In this document: in pieces, positions 44,630 through 52,418 of the stretch | How positions within the stretch are numbered: the stretch's first letter is position 1 | How the letters are laid out: each line of letters begins with the position of its first letter | Origin: an uncultured Propionibacteriaceae bacterium | GTDB taxonomy: Bacteria > Actinomycetota > Actinomycetes > Propionibacteriales > Propionibacteriaceae | Reading direction: 5' to 3' | Assembly (NCBI GenBank): GCA_937965785.1 | Contig: CALCKT010000004.1 | Span: 36,613 to 100,612, forward strand | DNA: 64,000 bases | Notes under the pieces: model-generated | Told to the model about the DNA's origin: nothing | Databases searched by the model: none | Seen by the model: the letters and a program-made list of their open reading frames with translations, nothing else | Position numbers and translations under genes: made by a program

Positions 44630-47122
44630 ATGGCGACACGCGGCTCTTCCTCTGCCAGGAGTTCTTCCAGCAAGTCGGGTGCCGGGCAGCGGACCAGGCA
44701 ATCGGGCACCGCATCCCGCGGCGGCTCGAAGAAATCCGGTACCCGAAAACCGGCCGCCAGCTCGTCCGGTGCTCGAGACCGGGCCACGGGACCGAATCCC
44801 GTGGTCCAGTTCCTGGGGCGGATGCTCCGGGGACTTGCCCGCGGGGTGGGAACGCTCGCCCGGAGCTTCGGGGGGGTCGAGAAGGACGTCGAGCCCGAAC
44901 GGCGCAGGGACGGCACGGGTCTGTTCATCCTGGTGCTAGCCATCGTGTTCGCATCACGGACCTGGTTCATGCTGCCGGGGCCCGTCGGAGAAGCCATTGG
45001 GGCCGTCACCTCGACCTTCTTCGGAATGACCGCCCCGCTGGTGCCGGCGGTCCTGTTCTACGGTGCATGGCGAGTTCTGCGGCACCCCAAGGACATGGAC
45101 GGTGCACCCCGCACGGGGCTGGGCTGGTTCCTGCTCACCATGGGCGTGCTCGGGCTCATCAACCTCTCCCGCGGGCTGCCCCGTCCGGACCAGATGGCCG
45201 AGCTGCAGCGCGCCGGCGGGGTGCTCGGTTTCCTGGCCAGCAGTTTCATAGCCGACCTGACTTCGACGTGGGTCGCGGTTCCCGTGCTTCTCATCGTCAC
45301 CCTCCTGGGTGTTTTCTTCGTGATCGGCAAACCCCTACGGGTGATCCTCGCCGGCATCCGGAGGGCCTTCTCGTCGTTGGTGGAGCGCCCGGAGGAACCC
45401 CGGGAGAAGCTGGAACTCGGCGTCGACGTGCCCTATGACACCCCGCTGATAACCGAGGACGACGAACCCTCCCACCACGACTCGGTCTACGACTACGAGG
45501 CCGATGAGGACTACTCCCTCGAATCCGGTACGGGGCTGGACGACCCGACGCCGCAGGTCCATGCCCCGAAGATTCCCGGGACGGAGGAGAAACCCGACCT
45601 GCCCCCGCCGGTGCACACCCCCATGGCGGGGCGTGCCGAACAGCTGCAGCTCAGCGGCGACATCATGTACCAGCTCCCGGACGAATCGCTGCTGGTGCCC
45701 GGAACCCGCCCGAAGGTCCGGACGGACGCCTCCGACCGGATCGTGCGGCAGCTCGCGGCCACTCTTGAGGAGTTCGCGATCGACGCCCGGGTCACCGGTT
45801 ACACGCGCGGGCCCACCGTCACCCGCTACGAGGTCGAGCTCGGCAACGCCATCAAGGTCTCGAAGGTCACGGGCCTGGCGGACAACATCGCCTACGCCGT
45901 CGGCAGCAACGAGATCCGCATCCTCACCCCGATCCCCGGGAAATCCGCGATCGGGATCGAGATCCCGAACCTCGACAAGGAAGTGGTCAGTCTCGGGGAC
46001 GTGCTGCGTTCCCCGAAGGCGCGATCCGATCACCATCCCCTCACCGTCGGGCTGGGCAAGGACGTCGAGGGCGGTTTCGTGCTGGCCAACATGGCCAAGA
46101 TGCCGCACCTGCTGGTGGCGGGCGCCACCGGATCCGGCAAGTCCAGCTTCATAAACTCGTTGATCACCTCGATCATGATGCGCGCCACCCCGGAGGAGGT
46201 GCGGATGCTGCTGGTGGATCCCAAACGGGTGGAGCTCAACCAGTACGAGGGCATTCCGCACCTGGTCACCCCCATAATCACGAACCCGAAGAAGGCCGCC
46301 GAGGCCCTCGCCTGGGTGGTCCGCGAGATGGACATGCGCTACGACGACCTGGCCGCCTTCGGATTCCGGCACGTCGACGACTTCAACAAGGCCGTCAAGG
46401 CCGGGCAGGTCAAACTTCCCGAGGGGTCGCAGCGGGTGCTGGCCCCCTATCCCTACCTGCTGGTCGTGGTGGATGAGCTCGCCGACCTGATGATGGTCGC
46501 CCCGCGGGACGTGGAGGAGTCGGTGGTGCGGATCACGCAGCTGGCGCGGGCCGCAGGGATTCACCTGGTCCTGGCCACGCAGCGACCCTCCACGGACGTC
46601 GTGACCGGGTTGATCAAGGCCAACGTGCCGTCGCGCCTGGCCTTCGCCACCTCGTCCATGACCGATTCCCGGGTGATCCTCGACCAGCCGGGCGCGGAGA
46701 AACTGGTGGGCAAGGGGGACGGGCTGTTCCTGCCCATGGGTGCCGGAAAGCCGATTCGCGTGCAGGGCGCGTGGGTGAACGAATCCGAGATCCGCGAGGT
46801 CGTCGCCCACATCTCGGGGCAGCTGCAGCCCACCTACCGGGAGGACGTCACGACGGCAGCGGCCGAGAAGAAGGTCGTGGACGACATCGGCGACGATCTC
46901 GAACTGGTGCTGGACGCGGCCCGCCTCGTGGTGGAACTCCAGCTCGGCTCCACCTCGATGCTGCAACGCAAGCTGCGCGTCGGTTTCGCCAAGGCGGGAC
47001 GCCTGATGGACATTCTCGAATCCCGAGGGGTGGTTGGTCCCTCGGAGGGCTCCAAGGCGCGTGATGTGCTGGTGAAACCCGACGATCTCGATGATCTGCT
47101 CGCCTCCCTCGCGGCCGGGTGA
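44630..47122 (+). CDS. ftsK: DNA translocase FtsK
   Basis: 830 residues. A Ser/Lys/Arg-rich N-terminal 60 residues precede four membrane helices (about 100-250), an acidic linker, and the motor: FtsK alpha (VTGYTRGPTVTRYEVELG), beta with Walker A GATGSGKS at about 497-504 and Walker B YLLVVVDELADLMM, and a C-terminal gamma winged helix (STSMLQRKLRVGFAKAGRLMD) that reads KOPS. It pumps chromosome ends through the septum. TAGGTT (44618-44623) is 6 nt before the ATG, indicating a leaderless transcript. rimO overlaps the stop. Confidence 0.96.
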   Translation: MATRGSSSARSSSSKSGAGQRTRQSGTASRGGSKKSGTRKPAASSSGARDRATGPNPVVQFLGRMLRGLARGVGTLARSFGGVEKDVEPERRRDGTGLFILVLAIVFASRTWFMLPGPVGEAIGAVTSTFFGMTAPLVPAVLFYGAWRVLRHPKDMDGAPRTGLGWFLLTMGVLGLINLSRGLPRPDQMAELQRAGGVLGFLASSFIADLTSTWVAVPVLLIVTLLGVFFVIGKPLRVILAGIRRAFSSLVERPEEPREKLELGVDVPYDTPLITEDDEPSHHDSVYDYEADEDYSLESGTGLDDPTPQVHAPKIPGTEEKPDLPPPVHTPMAGRAEQLQLSGDIMYQLPDESLLVPGTRPKVRTDASDRIVRQLAATLEEFAIDARVTGYTRGPTVTRYEVELGNAIKVSKVTGLADNIAYAVGSNEIRILTPIPGKSAIGIEIPNLDKEVVSLGDVLRSPKARSDHHPLTVGLGKDVEGGFVLANMAKMPHLLVAGATGSGKSSFINSLITSIMMRATPEEVRMLLVDPKRVELNQYEGIPHLVTPIITNPKKAAEALAWVVREMDMRYDDLAAFGFRHVDDFNKAVKAGQVKLPEGSQRVLAPYPYLLVVVDELADLMMVAPRDVEESVVRITQLARAAGIHLVLATQRPSTDVVTGLIKANVPSRLAFATSSMTDSRVILDQPGAEKLVGKGDGLFLPMGAGKPIRVQGAWVNESEIREVVAHISGQLQPTYREDVTTAAAEKKVVDDIGDDLELVLDAARLVVELQLGSTSMLQRKLRVGFAKAGRLMDILESRGVVGPSEGSKARDVLVKPDDLDDLLASLAAG

Positions 47123-48549
47123 GTGATACTGGGAAGATCATGAAAAAGGTCCACATCCAGACTCTGGGCTGCGCCCGCAACGACGTCGACTCGGAGGAAC
47201 TCGCGGGCCGGCTGGAGGCGGGGGGATTCGTGCTGGTGGATGACCCGGCGGAGGCGGAGACCGTGGTGGTCAACACCTGCGGTTTCATCGAACAGGCCAA
47301 GAAGGACTCCATCGACACCCTGCTGGCCGCCGCCGACCTCAAGGAATCCGGCACGACGAAGGCGGTCGTGGCGGTGGGGTGCATGGCGGAACGCTACGGG
47401 GCGCAACTGGCGGGGGCCCTGCCCGAGGCCGATGCGGTGCTCGGGTTCGACGACTACGCGGACATCGCCGATCGGCTCCGGTCGATCCTCGCCGGAGGCA
47501 GTCACGAGACCCATGTTCCGAGGGACCGGCGCAAACTGCTGCCGATCGCGCCGGCGGGCCGCCAGCAGGCCGCCGGACGGATCGCGACTCCGGGGCACAC
47601 CCCCCTGCCGGAAGGGCTGGCCCCGGCAACAGGGCCGCGCGTGATCCGTCGCCGCTTGGGATCGGGGCCCGCAGCACCCTTGAAGATAGCCTCCGGATGC
47701 GACCGGCGCTGCGCTTTCTGCGCCATCCCCGCCTTCAGGGGCTCCTACCTCTCGCGGCCCGTCGCCGACATCATCGCCGAGGCTCGCTGGCTCGCGGAGC
47801 AGGGGGTGAAGGAGGTGCTGCTGGTTTCCGAGAACACCTCCAGCTACGGCAAGGATCTCCCCGGTGTGAACCTGGAGACCCTGCTGCCCCAGCTGTCCCG
47901 GGTGGATGGGCTGGAATGGATCCGGGTCTCCTACCTGCAACCCGCCGAGATCCGGCCCGGAATGCTGGAGGCCATGTTGGACACCGGCAAGGTGGTGCCC
48001 TATTTCGATCTCTCCTTCCAGCACGCCGCGCCCGGGGTGTTGCGGAGGATGCGGCGTTTCGGTGACCCGGAATCCTTCCTCGGACTGCTCGAACGGATCA
48101 GGGCGGCCGAGCCGAGGGCAGGGATCCGCAGCAACGTGATCGCCGGGTTCCCGGGGGAGACCGAGTCGGATGTCGAGACGCTCCGCGAGTTCATCATCGA
48201 CGCCAACCTGGATTTCCTCGGGGTGTTCGGCTATTCCGACGAGGAGGGCACGGAGGGGGAGGGCCTGGACGCCCACCTGGACCAGGCGGAAGTGGATGCG
48301 CGTCGGGAGCTGCTGGCCGACGTCGCCAACATGGTGTGCGAGTCCCGCGCCGCGGAGAGGGTGGGGGAGCGGAGCGTGGTCCTGGTCGAGGAAACCGGTG
48401 CCGACGGGGCCTCGGGGCGTGCGCCGCATCAGGGCCCCGAGACCGACGGGATTGTGGAGCTTCCCGGGGCCGATGCCCGGATCGGGCAGTTCATTGAAGT
48501 TGAGTTCATCGACGCCACAGGAGTCGACATGGTGGGAGAAGCCCGATGA
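47119..48549 (+). CDS. rimO: ribosomal protein S12 methylthiotransferase RimO
   Basis: 476 residues. Radical-SAM enzyme that methylthiolates Asp of S12. The N-terminal UPF0004 domain has TLGCARNDVDSEELAGRL, NTCGFIEQAKKDSI and VGCMAERYG cysteines. The radical-SAM cluster is CDRRCAFCAIPAFRG. A C-terminal TRAM domain follows. The ARNDVDSE and FIEQAKKDSI variants mark RimO rather than MiaB, which is separately present at 55098. GTG 47119 overlaps the ftsK stop; ATG 47140, with GGGAAG upstream, is an alternative seven codons later. Overlaps pgsA by 4 nt. Confidence 0.94.
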   Translation: MSDTGKIMKKVHIQTLGCARNDVDSEELAGRLEAGGFVLVDDPAEAETVVVNTCGFIEQAKKDSIDTLLAAADLKESGTTKAVVAVGCMAERYGAQLAGALPEADAVLGFDDYADIADRLRSILAGGSHETHVPRDRRKLLPIAPAGRQQAAGRIATPGHTPLPEGLAPATGPRVIRRRLGSGPAAPLKIASGCDRRCAFCAIPAFRGSYLSRPVADIIAEARWLAEQGVKEVLLVSENTSSYGKDLPGVNLETLLPQLSRVDGLEWIRVSYLQPAEIRPGMLEAMLDTGKVVPYFDLSFQHAAPGVLRRMRRFGDPESFLGLLERIRAAEPRAGIRSNVIAGFPGETESDVETLREFIIDANLDFLGVFGYSDEEGTEGEGLDAHLDQAEVDARRELLADVANMVCESRAAERVGERSVVLVEETGADGASGRAPHQGPETDGIVELPGADARIGQFIEVEFIDATGVDMVGEAR

Positions 48550-49136
48550 CCGAACCACGGCCCAGCAATCTGAACGTTCCCAACGTGCTCACGGTGCTCC
48601 GCATCATCATGGTGCCGCTGTTCGTCGTGGTGCTGTTCTGGCAACCGGCGAACCAGGGGTGGCGGTTCGTCGCCACCGGAATCTTCGTGGCCGCGATGCT
48701 GACCGATCTCGCGGACGGCTACATCGCCAGGCGCTACAACCTGATCACGGATTTCGGAAAGCTCTGGGATCCGATAGCCGACAAGGCCCTGACGGGTGCG
48801 GCCTTCATCTGCCTGAGTCTGCTGGGTGAGCTTCCCTGGTATTTCACGGTGCTGATCCTGGTCCGTGAATGGGGGATCACATGGCTGCGGGCGGCCATCG
48901 CCAAGTACGGGATCATGGCCGCCAATCGCGGTGGCAAGTTGAAAACCGTCACCCAGTCGCTGGCCCTGATCGTCTTTCTCGCATGGTTGCCGGGCCTGCC
49001 GGGGGCGGTGCAGTTCCTGGCCTGGGTGTTGATGTGGGCGGCCCTGATCCTGACACTGGTGACCGGGGCCGATTACATCCGTGAGGCCATCCGGATCCGC
49101 GCCAGGGGGAAACAGCCACGGCGCTCCGCCGAATGA
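48546..49136 (+). CDS. pgsA: CDP-diacylglycerol--glycerol-3-phosphate 3-phosphatidyltransferase
   Basis: 196 residues with about five membrane segments. The CDP-alcohol phosphatidyltransferase motif D-x2-D-G-x2-A-R-x8-G-x3-D-x3-D is exact in DLADGYIARRYN...GKLWDPIADK (about residues 57-83). It makes phosphatidylglycerophosphate, the precursor of PG and cardiolipin. The start overlaps rimO (ATGA). In many Actinobacteria cinA and a ClgR-type gene follow; neither is present here. Confidence 0.94.
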   Translation: MTEPRPSNLNVPNVLTVLRIIMVPLFVVVLFWQPANQGWRFVATGIFVAAMLTDLADGYIARRYNLITDFGKLWDPIADKALTGAAFICLSLLGELPWYFTVLILVREWGITWLRAAIAKYGIMAANRGGKLKTVTQSLALIVFLAWLPGLPGAVQFLAWVLMWAALILTLVTGADYIREAIRIRARGKQPRRSAE

Positions 49137-49146
49137 CGGGAAACGA

Positions 49147-49968
49147 TCAGCTGCCGGGTGTGGCCTTCGGGTCGGTGGGAACCGGGACGATCACCACCTC
49201 GACCCCTATGTCCCGGATGCGGTCCAGTTCGTCCTCCGGGGCGTTGGAATCGGTGACGAGGATGTCGATCTCGCTCAGGTCCGCCATCTTCGCCAGGGTG
49301 ACGTGGCCGATCTTGGATGCGTCGGCCACTGCGATCACCCGCTGGGCCCGTTCGATCATCGTGTGATTGGTGCGTGCCTCGATGTCGTCGTGGGTGGTCA
49401 GTCCCCCGGACGAACTGAGCCCGTCGGCCCCCACCAGGGCGGTTCCGACGTTCACGAGCCGGAGTGTCGCCTCGGCCAGGGAACCCACGAGTTCCAGTGA
49501 ATTGGAACGCAGCACACCACCGGCGATGAGGACACGTCCTTGTCCCTGCTCGGCCGCTTCCAGGCCGATGCTCAGCGAGTTGGTGATGATCGTCAAATCG
49601 GTTCGGTGACGCAGGGCACGAAGCACCTCGGCGGCCGTGGTTCCGCCGCTGAGACCGATGGCGTGCTTTCCCTCGGGAACCAGCTTGGCAGCCGCCGCCG
49701 CTATGCGGGACTTGGCGGCCTGATTGCGCCCGTCCCGCAGCCGTACCGGGAGTTCGCGGCTGCCCTGGATCGGGCGTGCGCCGCCATGGGTGCGGTCCAA
49801 CAATCCCTGGGACGCGAGCACGGCAACATCACGCCTGATGGTGGCCTCGGAAGTTCCCAGTTCGGCGGCGAGCTTGGACAGCGACATCTGACCATTCTCT
49901 TGAAGCAGCGCCAGCATCGCGAGCATTCGATCGGAGCGCTTGTGGGAATGCGTACCCGCAGCGTTCAT
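49147..49968 (-). CDS. DeoR-family transcriptional regulator
   Basis: 273 residues. The N-terminal DeoR helix-turn-helix has RMLAMLALLQENGQMSLSKLAAELGTSEATIRRDV (read here over residues 14-48), then the family block GGARPIQG. The C-terminal sugar-phosphate-sensing domain (DeoRC) has IGLSGGTTAAEVLRAL, TNSLSIGLEAAE and VGADGLSSSGGLTTHD. ATG 49968 is preceded by GAAGGAG. Usual targets are sugar operons, but no sugar gene adjoins it, so its target is unknown. Confidence 0.9.
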   Translation of the reverse strand: MNAAGTHSHKRSDRMLAMLALLQENGQMSLSKLAAELGTSEATIRRDVAVLASQGLLDRTHGGARPIQGSRELPVRLRDGRNQAAKSRIAAAAAKLVPEGKHAIGLSGGTTAAEVLRALRHRTDLTIITNSLSIGLEAAEQGQGRVLIAGGVLRSNSLELVGSLAEATLRLVNVGTALVGADGLSSSGGLTTHDDIEARTNHTMIERAQRVIAVADASKIGHVTLAKMADLSEIDILVTDSNAPEDELDRIRDIGVEVVIVPVPTDPKATPGS

Positions 49969-50326
49969 GTCGACTCCTTCGTGCACTTTCTGACCAATTG
50001 ATGATCGTGTTCGAGGGTCAGTGTACGAGAAACCGTGTCGGTTCGCTCTGGGGCGCTTGGGATAAGGACTTTCTCAAATGGCTGATGGGTGGGGTTTATA
50101 TCCCGTGACGGGGTCTTGCGGGAAGGTTTGGGAGGAGGGGAGAGTGGCGGTTGTCGCTCGCGGACCGGGATCGGTGGACATCGCGGGGAACGCGCAGGCG
50201 GGGTTCGGCGCGATGATGGGATGGCTCGGCGATGGGCGGGGGAGCGCGCCGGAGGATGAAGCGGTCCGGCGTGTCACCGGGATGGGTGCAGGGCGCCACT
50301 TGTCCGCGGGGCCTAGGGTTGCCAAC
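49969..50326. other. 358-nt intergenic region between the DeoR gene and DUF3046
   Basis: Divergent spacer. An open frame runs through it into DUF3046 (from 50078), but the conserved protein starts only at 50327 and the extra part is low-complexity Gly/Val/Ala. A TAGGGT (50314-50319) near the right end is the likely -10 of DUF3046. No operator for the DeoR protein could be assigned. Confidence 0.5.
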
Positions 50327-50521
50327 ATGCGCGAAGCGGAACTGTGGGCGAAACTCGAGGTTGTGCTCGGGAAGGGATACGCCGGGAGCTGGGCGTCGAC
50401 GATCACCCTGCAGGAACTCGAGAGCCGCACCGTGGATGAGGCGCTGGCAGCGGGGGTTCCGTGCAAGAAAATCTGGAGGGCCGTGTGGGTCGCACTCGAG
50501 CTGCCGGAAACGATGCGGTGA
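50327..50521 (+). CDS. DUF3046 family protein
   Basis: 64 residues beginning MREAELWAKLEVVLGKGYAG and containing STITLQELESRTVDEALAAG. This small actinobacterial family is almost always encoded immediately upstream of recA; function is unknown. ATG 50327 is 7 nt after TAGGGT, so the mRNA is probably leaderless. A longer frame from 50078 is not supported by conservation. Confidence 0.9.
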   Translation: MREAELWAKLEVVLGKGYAGSWASTITLQELESRTVDEALAAGVPCKKIWRAVWVALELPETMR

Positions 50522-50549
50522 GGCATCGGCGCCGGCGCGCCCCATGCAA

Positions 50550-50572
50550 TCGAACACATGTTCGGCTAGACT
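50550..50572 (+). promoter_or_regulatory. LexA (SOS) box and -10 element of recA promoter P1
   Basis: TCGAACACATGTTCGG (50550-50565) matches the actinobacterial SOS box TCGAAC-N4-GTTCGA in 15 of 16 positions. TAGACT (50567-50572) directly follows and would be the -10, so LexA binding would block polymerase. The start would be near 50579, about 120 nt before recA. Confidence 0.85.
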
Positions 50573-50618
50573 GTGCATGTCTCCGGGTTTTCCACAGCCC
50601 GGAGGTGAACTGGAGTTT

Positions 50619-50641
50619 TTGTCACCCCCGATTCCTACAGT
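50619..50641 (+). promoter_or_regulatory. PafBC-type (RecA-NDp-like) recA promoter P2
   Basis: TTGTCACCC, 8 nt, TACAGT matches the LexA-independent damage-promoter pattern TTGTCRNNN-N8-TANNNT described for mycobacteria and bound by PafBC. The element is complete and lies 61 nt upstream of recA. Confidence 0.7.
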
Positions 50642-50701
50642 GAGGGTGAAGGTTGAGTCGGTCTGAAAGGAACGGCTCAGGGAGTCGAAAGGAACCACAC
50701 C

Positions 50702-51754
50702 ATGGCTGTTGCGGATCGCACCAAGGCACTCGAGGCCGCCCTCGCCCAGATCGAGAAGGTGCACGGGAAGGGATCGGTGATGCGTCTGGGGGAGGACACC
50801 CGCCTGCCCATCGACGTCATCCCGACGGGAAGTGTCGCCTTGGACGTCGCCCTGGGGATCGGTGGCCTGCCCCGGGGACGGATCATCGAGATCTATGGCC
50901 CGGAGTCCTCGGGCAAGACCACGGTCGCCCTCCACGCCATCGCGAACGCACAGGCCGAGGGCGGGATCTGCGCCTTCATCGACGCGGAGCACGCCCTGGA
51001 CCCGGATTACGCGAGCAAGCTCGGCGTCAACACCGACGAGCTCCTGGTCTCGCAACCCGACAACGGTGAGCAGGCCCTGGAGATCGCGGACACCCTGGTG
51101 CGTTCCGGGGCCCTGGCGCTCATCGTCATCGACTCGGTGGCCGCGCTGACGCCGCGCGCCGAGATCGAGGGCGAGATGGGGGATTCCCACGTCGGTCTCC
51201 AGGCACGCCTGATGAGCCAGGCCCTTCGGAAGATGACCGGGGCCCTGAAGTCCGCAAACACCACCGCCATTTTCATCAACCAGCTGCGCGAGAAGATCGG
51301 GGTGATGTTCGGTTCTCCCGAAACCACCACGGGTGGCCGCGCGCTCAAGTTCTACTCCTCCGTGCGCCTTGATGTCAGGAGGATCGAAACGCTGAAGGAC
51401 GGCTCCGAGATGGTCGGCAACCGCACCCGCGTGAAGGTGGTCAAGAACAAGGTCGCGCCGCCTTTCAAGCAGGCCGAGTTCGACATCATTTACGGTGAGG
51501 GAATTTCCCGGGAGGGAAGCCTGATCGACATGGGCGTCGCCAATGGGATCATTCGCAAGGCGGGAGCCTGGTTCACCTATGAATCCGATCAGCTGGGGCA
51601 GGGCAAGGAAAATGCCCGGAACTTCCTGAAGAACAATCCGAAGATCGCGGAGGAGATCGATCGCCGGATCCGGGCTGCGCTCGGTGTCGTGGAACAGGAG
51701 GCCTCGGGAGGCAGGATCAACCCCGAGACGGGAGAGGTTGAGGTTGCCTCCTGA
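50702..51754 (+). CDS. recA: recombinase RecA
   Basis: 350 residues. ATP-dependent strand-exchange protein and LexA co-protease. Walker A GPESSGKTT at 66-74, Walker B LIVIDSVAAL, the L2-region and ATP-cap segments INQLREKIGVMFGSPETTTGG (family blocks), and a C-terminal domain of normal size without an intein. Two damage-responsive promoters lie upstream. recX overlaps its stop. Confidence 0.98.
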   Translation: MAVADRTKALEAALAQIEKVHGKGSVMRLGEDTRLPIDVIPTGSVALDVALGIGGLPRGRIIEIYGPESSGKTTVALHAIANAQAEGGICAFIDAEHALDPDYASKLGVNTDELLVSQPDNGEQALEIADTLVRSGALALIVIDSVAALTPRAEIEGEMGDSHVGLQARLMSQALRKMTGALKSANTTAIFINQLREKIGVMFGSPETTTGGRALKFYSSVRLDVRRIETLKDGSEMVGNRTRVKVVKNKVAPPFKQAEFDIIYGEGISREGSLIDMGVANGIIRKAGAWFTYESDQLGQGKENARNFLKNNPKIAEEIDRRIRAALGVVEQEASGGRINPETGEVEVAS

Positions 51755-52256
51755 AATCAGCCGCGCGGAGCAGCTGGAATTCGCCAGGCGGATCGCACTC
51801 AGGTTGTTGGATGCCCGGAGCCGGTCGGAGGCCGAGCTTCGGTCCCGGTTGGCCTCCCGGGGGGTCCCCGAGGATGTCTCCGAGGAACTGATGGAGCGTT
51901 TCCGCGAGGTTGGGCTGCTGGATGATGCCGCCTTCGCGGAGGCGCTCACGCAGACCCGGGTTCAGGTGGACCGGCATGGTGTCACCCGGATCCGGGCGGA
52001 GCTGCGGCGCCGGGGTGTGGATGAGGACGTGGCGGCGGAGGCCCTGTCGCGGGTGGGGCAGGAGGAGCAACTGGAGGCGGCGCGAGCCTTCGCGCAACGT
52101 CGTGCCCGCACCTTGGCCGGGCTGGATTCCCGGGTGGCGCGTCGGCGCCTGGCCGGGGCCCTCGGGCGCAGGGGATTCGGTGGAGCCGTGGTGTCGTCGG
52201 TCGTGGACGAGGTGCTCGGGGAAATGGACCCCGACACGGATGACATGCCCTTGTGA
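51744..52256 (+). CDS. recX: recombination regulator RecX
   Basis: 170 residues of tandem three-helix repeats (AELRSRLASRGVPEDVSEELMERF; IRAELRRRGVDEDVAAEAL). RecX caps RecA filaments and limits strand exchange. The start is TTG 51744, 8 codons after GGGAGAGG-type sequence inside the end of recA, so translation is coupled; TTG 51738 is also in frame. The 11-nt overlap with recA is typical. The C-terminal DTDDMPL tail is acidic. Confidence 0.9.
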   Translation: MPPEISRAEQLEFARRIALRLLDARSRSEAELRSRLASRGVPEDVSEELMERFREVGLLDDAAFAEALTQTRVQVDRHGVTRIRAELRRRGVDEDVAAEALSRVGQEEQLEAARAFAQRRARTLAGLDSRVARRRLAGALGRRGFGGAVVSSVVDEVLGEMDPDTDDMPL

Positions 52257-52418
52257 ACTAGCCTTGGCGGTCGTAAGGTCATTGACTCACGGTTCGAGAC
52301 ATCTTGGTTGGTCCCATGGGCTCGTGTGCGGCCCGGTATGGCGTGGTCACGTCCGCTACTCAGCAGCCCGGGGTGCCCTGAACCTCCAGGTCACTTCGTC
52401 GGGTGCAAAGGGGTAGCC

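Noticed and set aside
50078..50326. Longer N-terminus for the DUF3046 protein
   Set aside because: The extra 83 codons are low-complexity and unlike the family, which starts at MREAELW. A -10 element lies 7 nt before that ATG.
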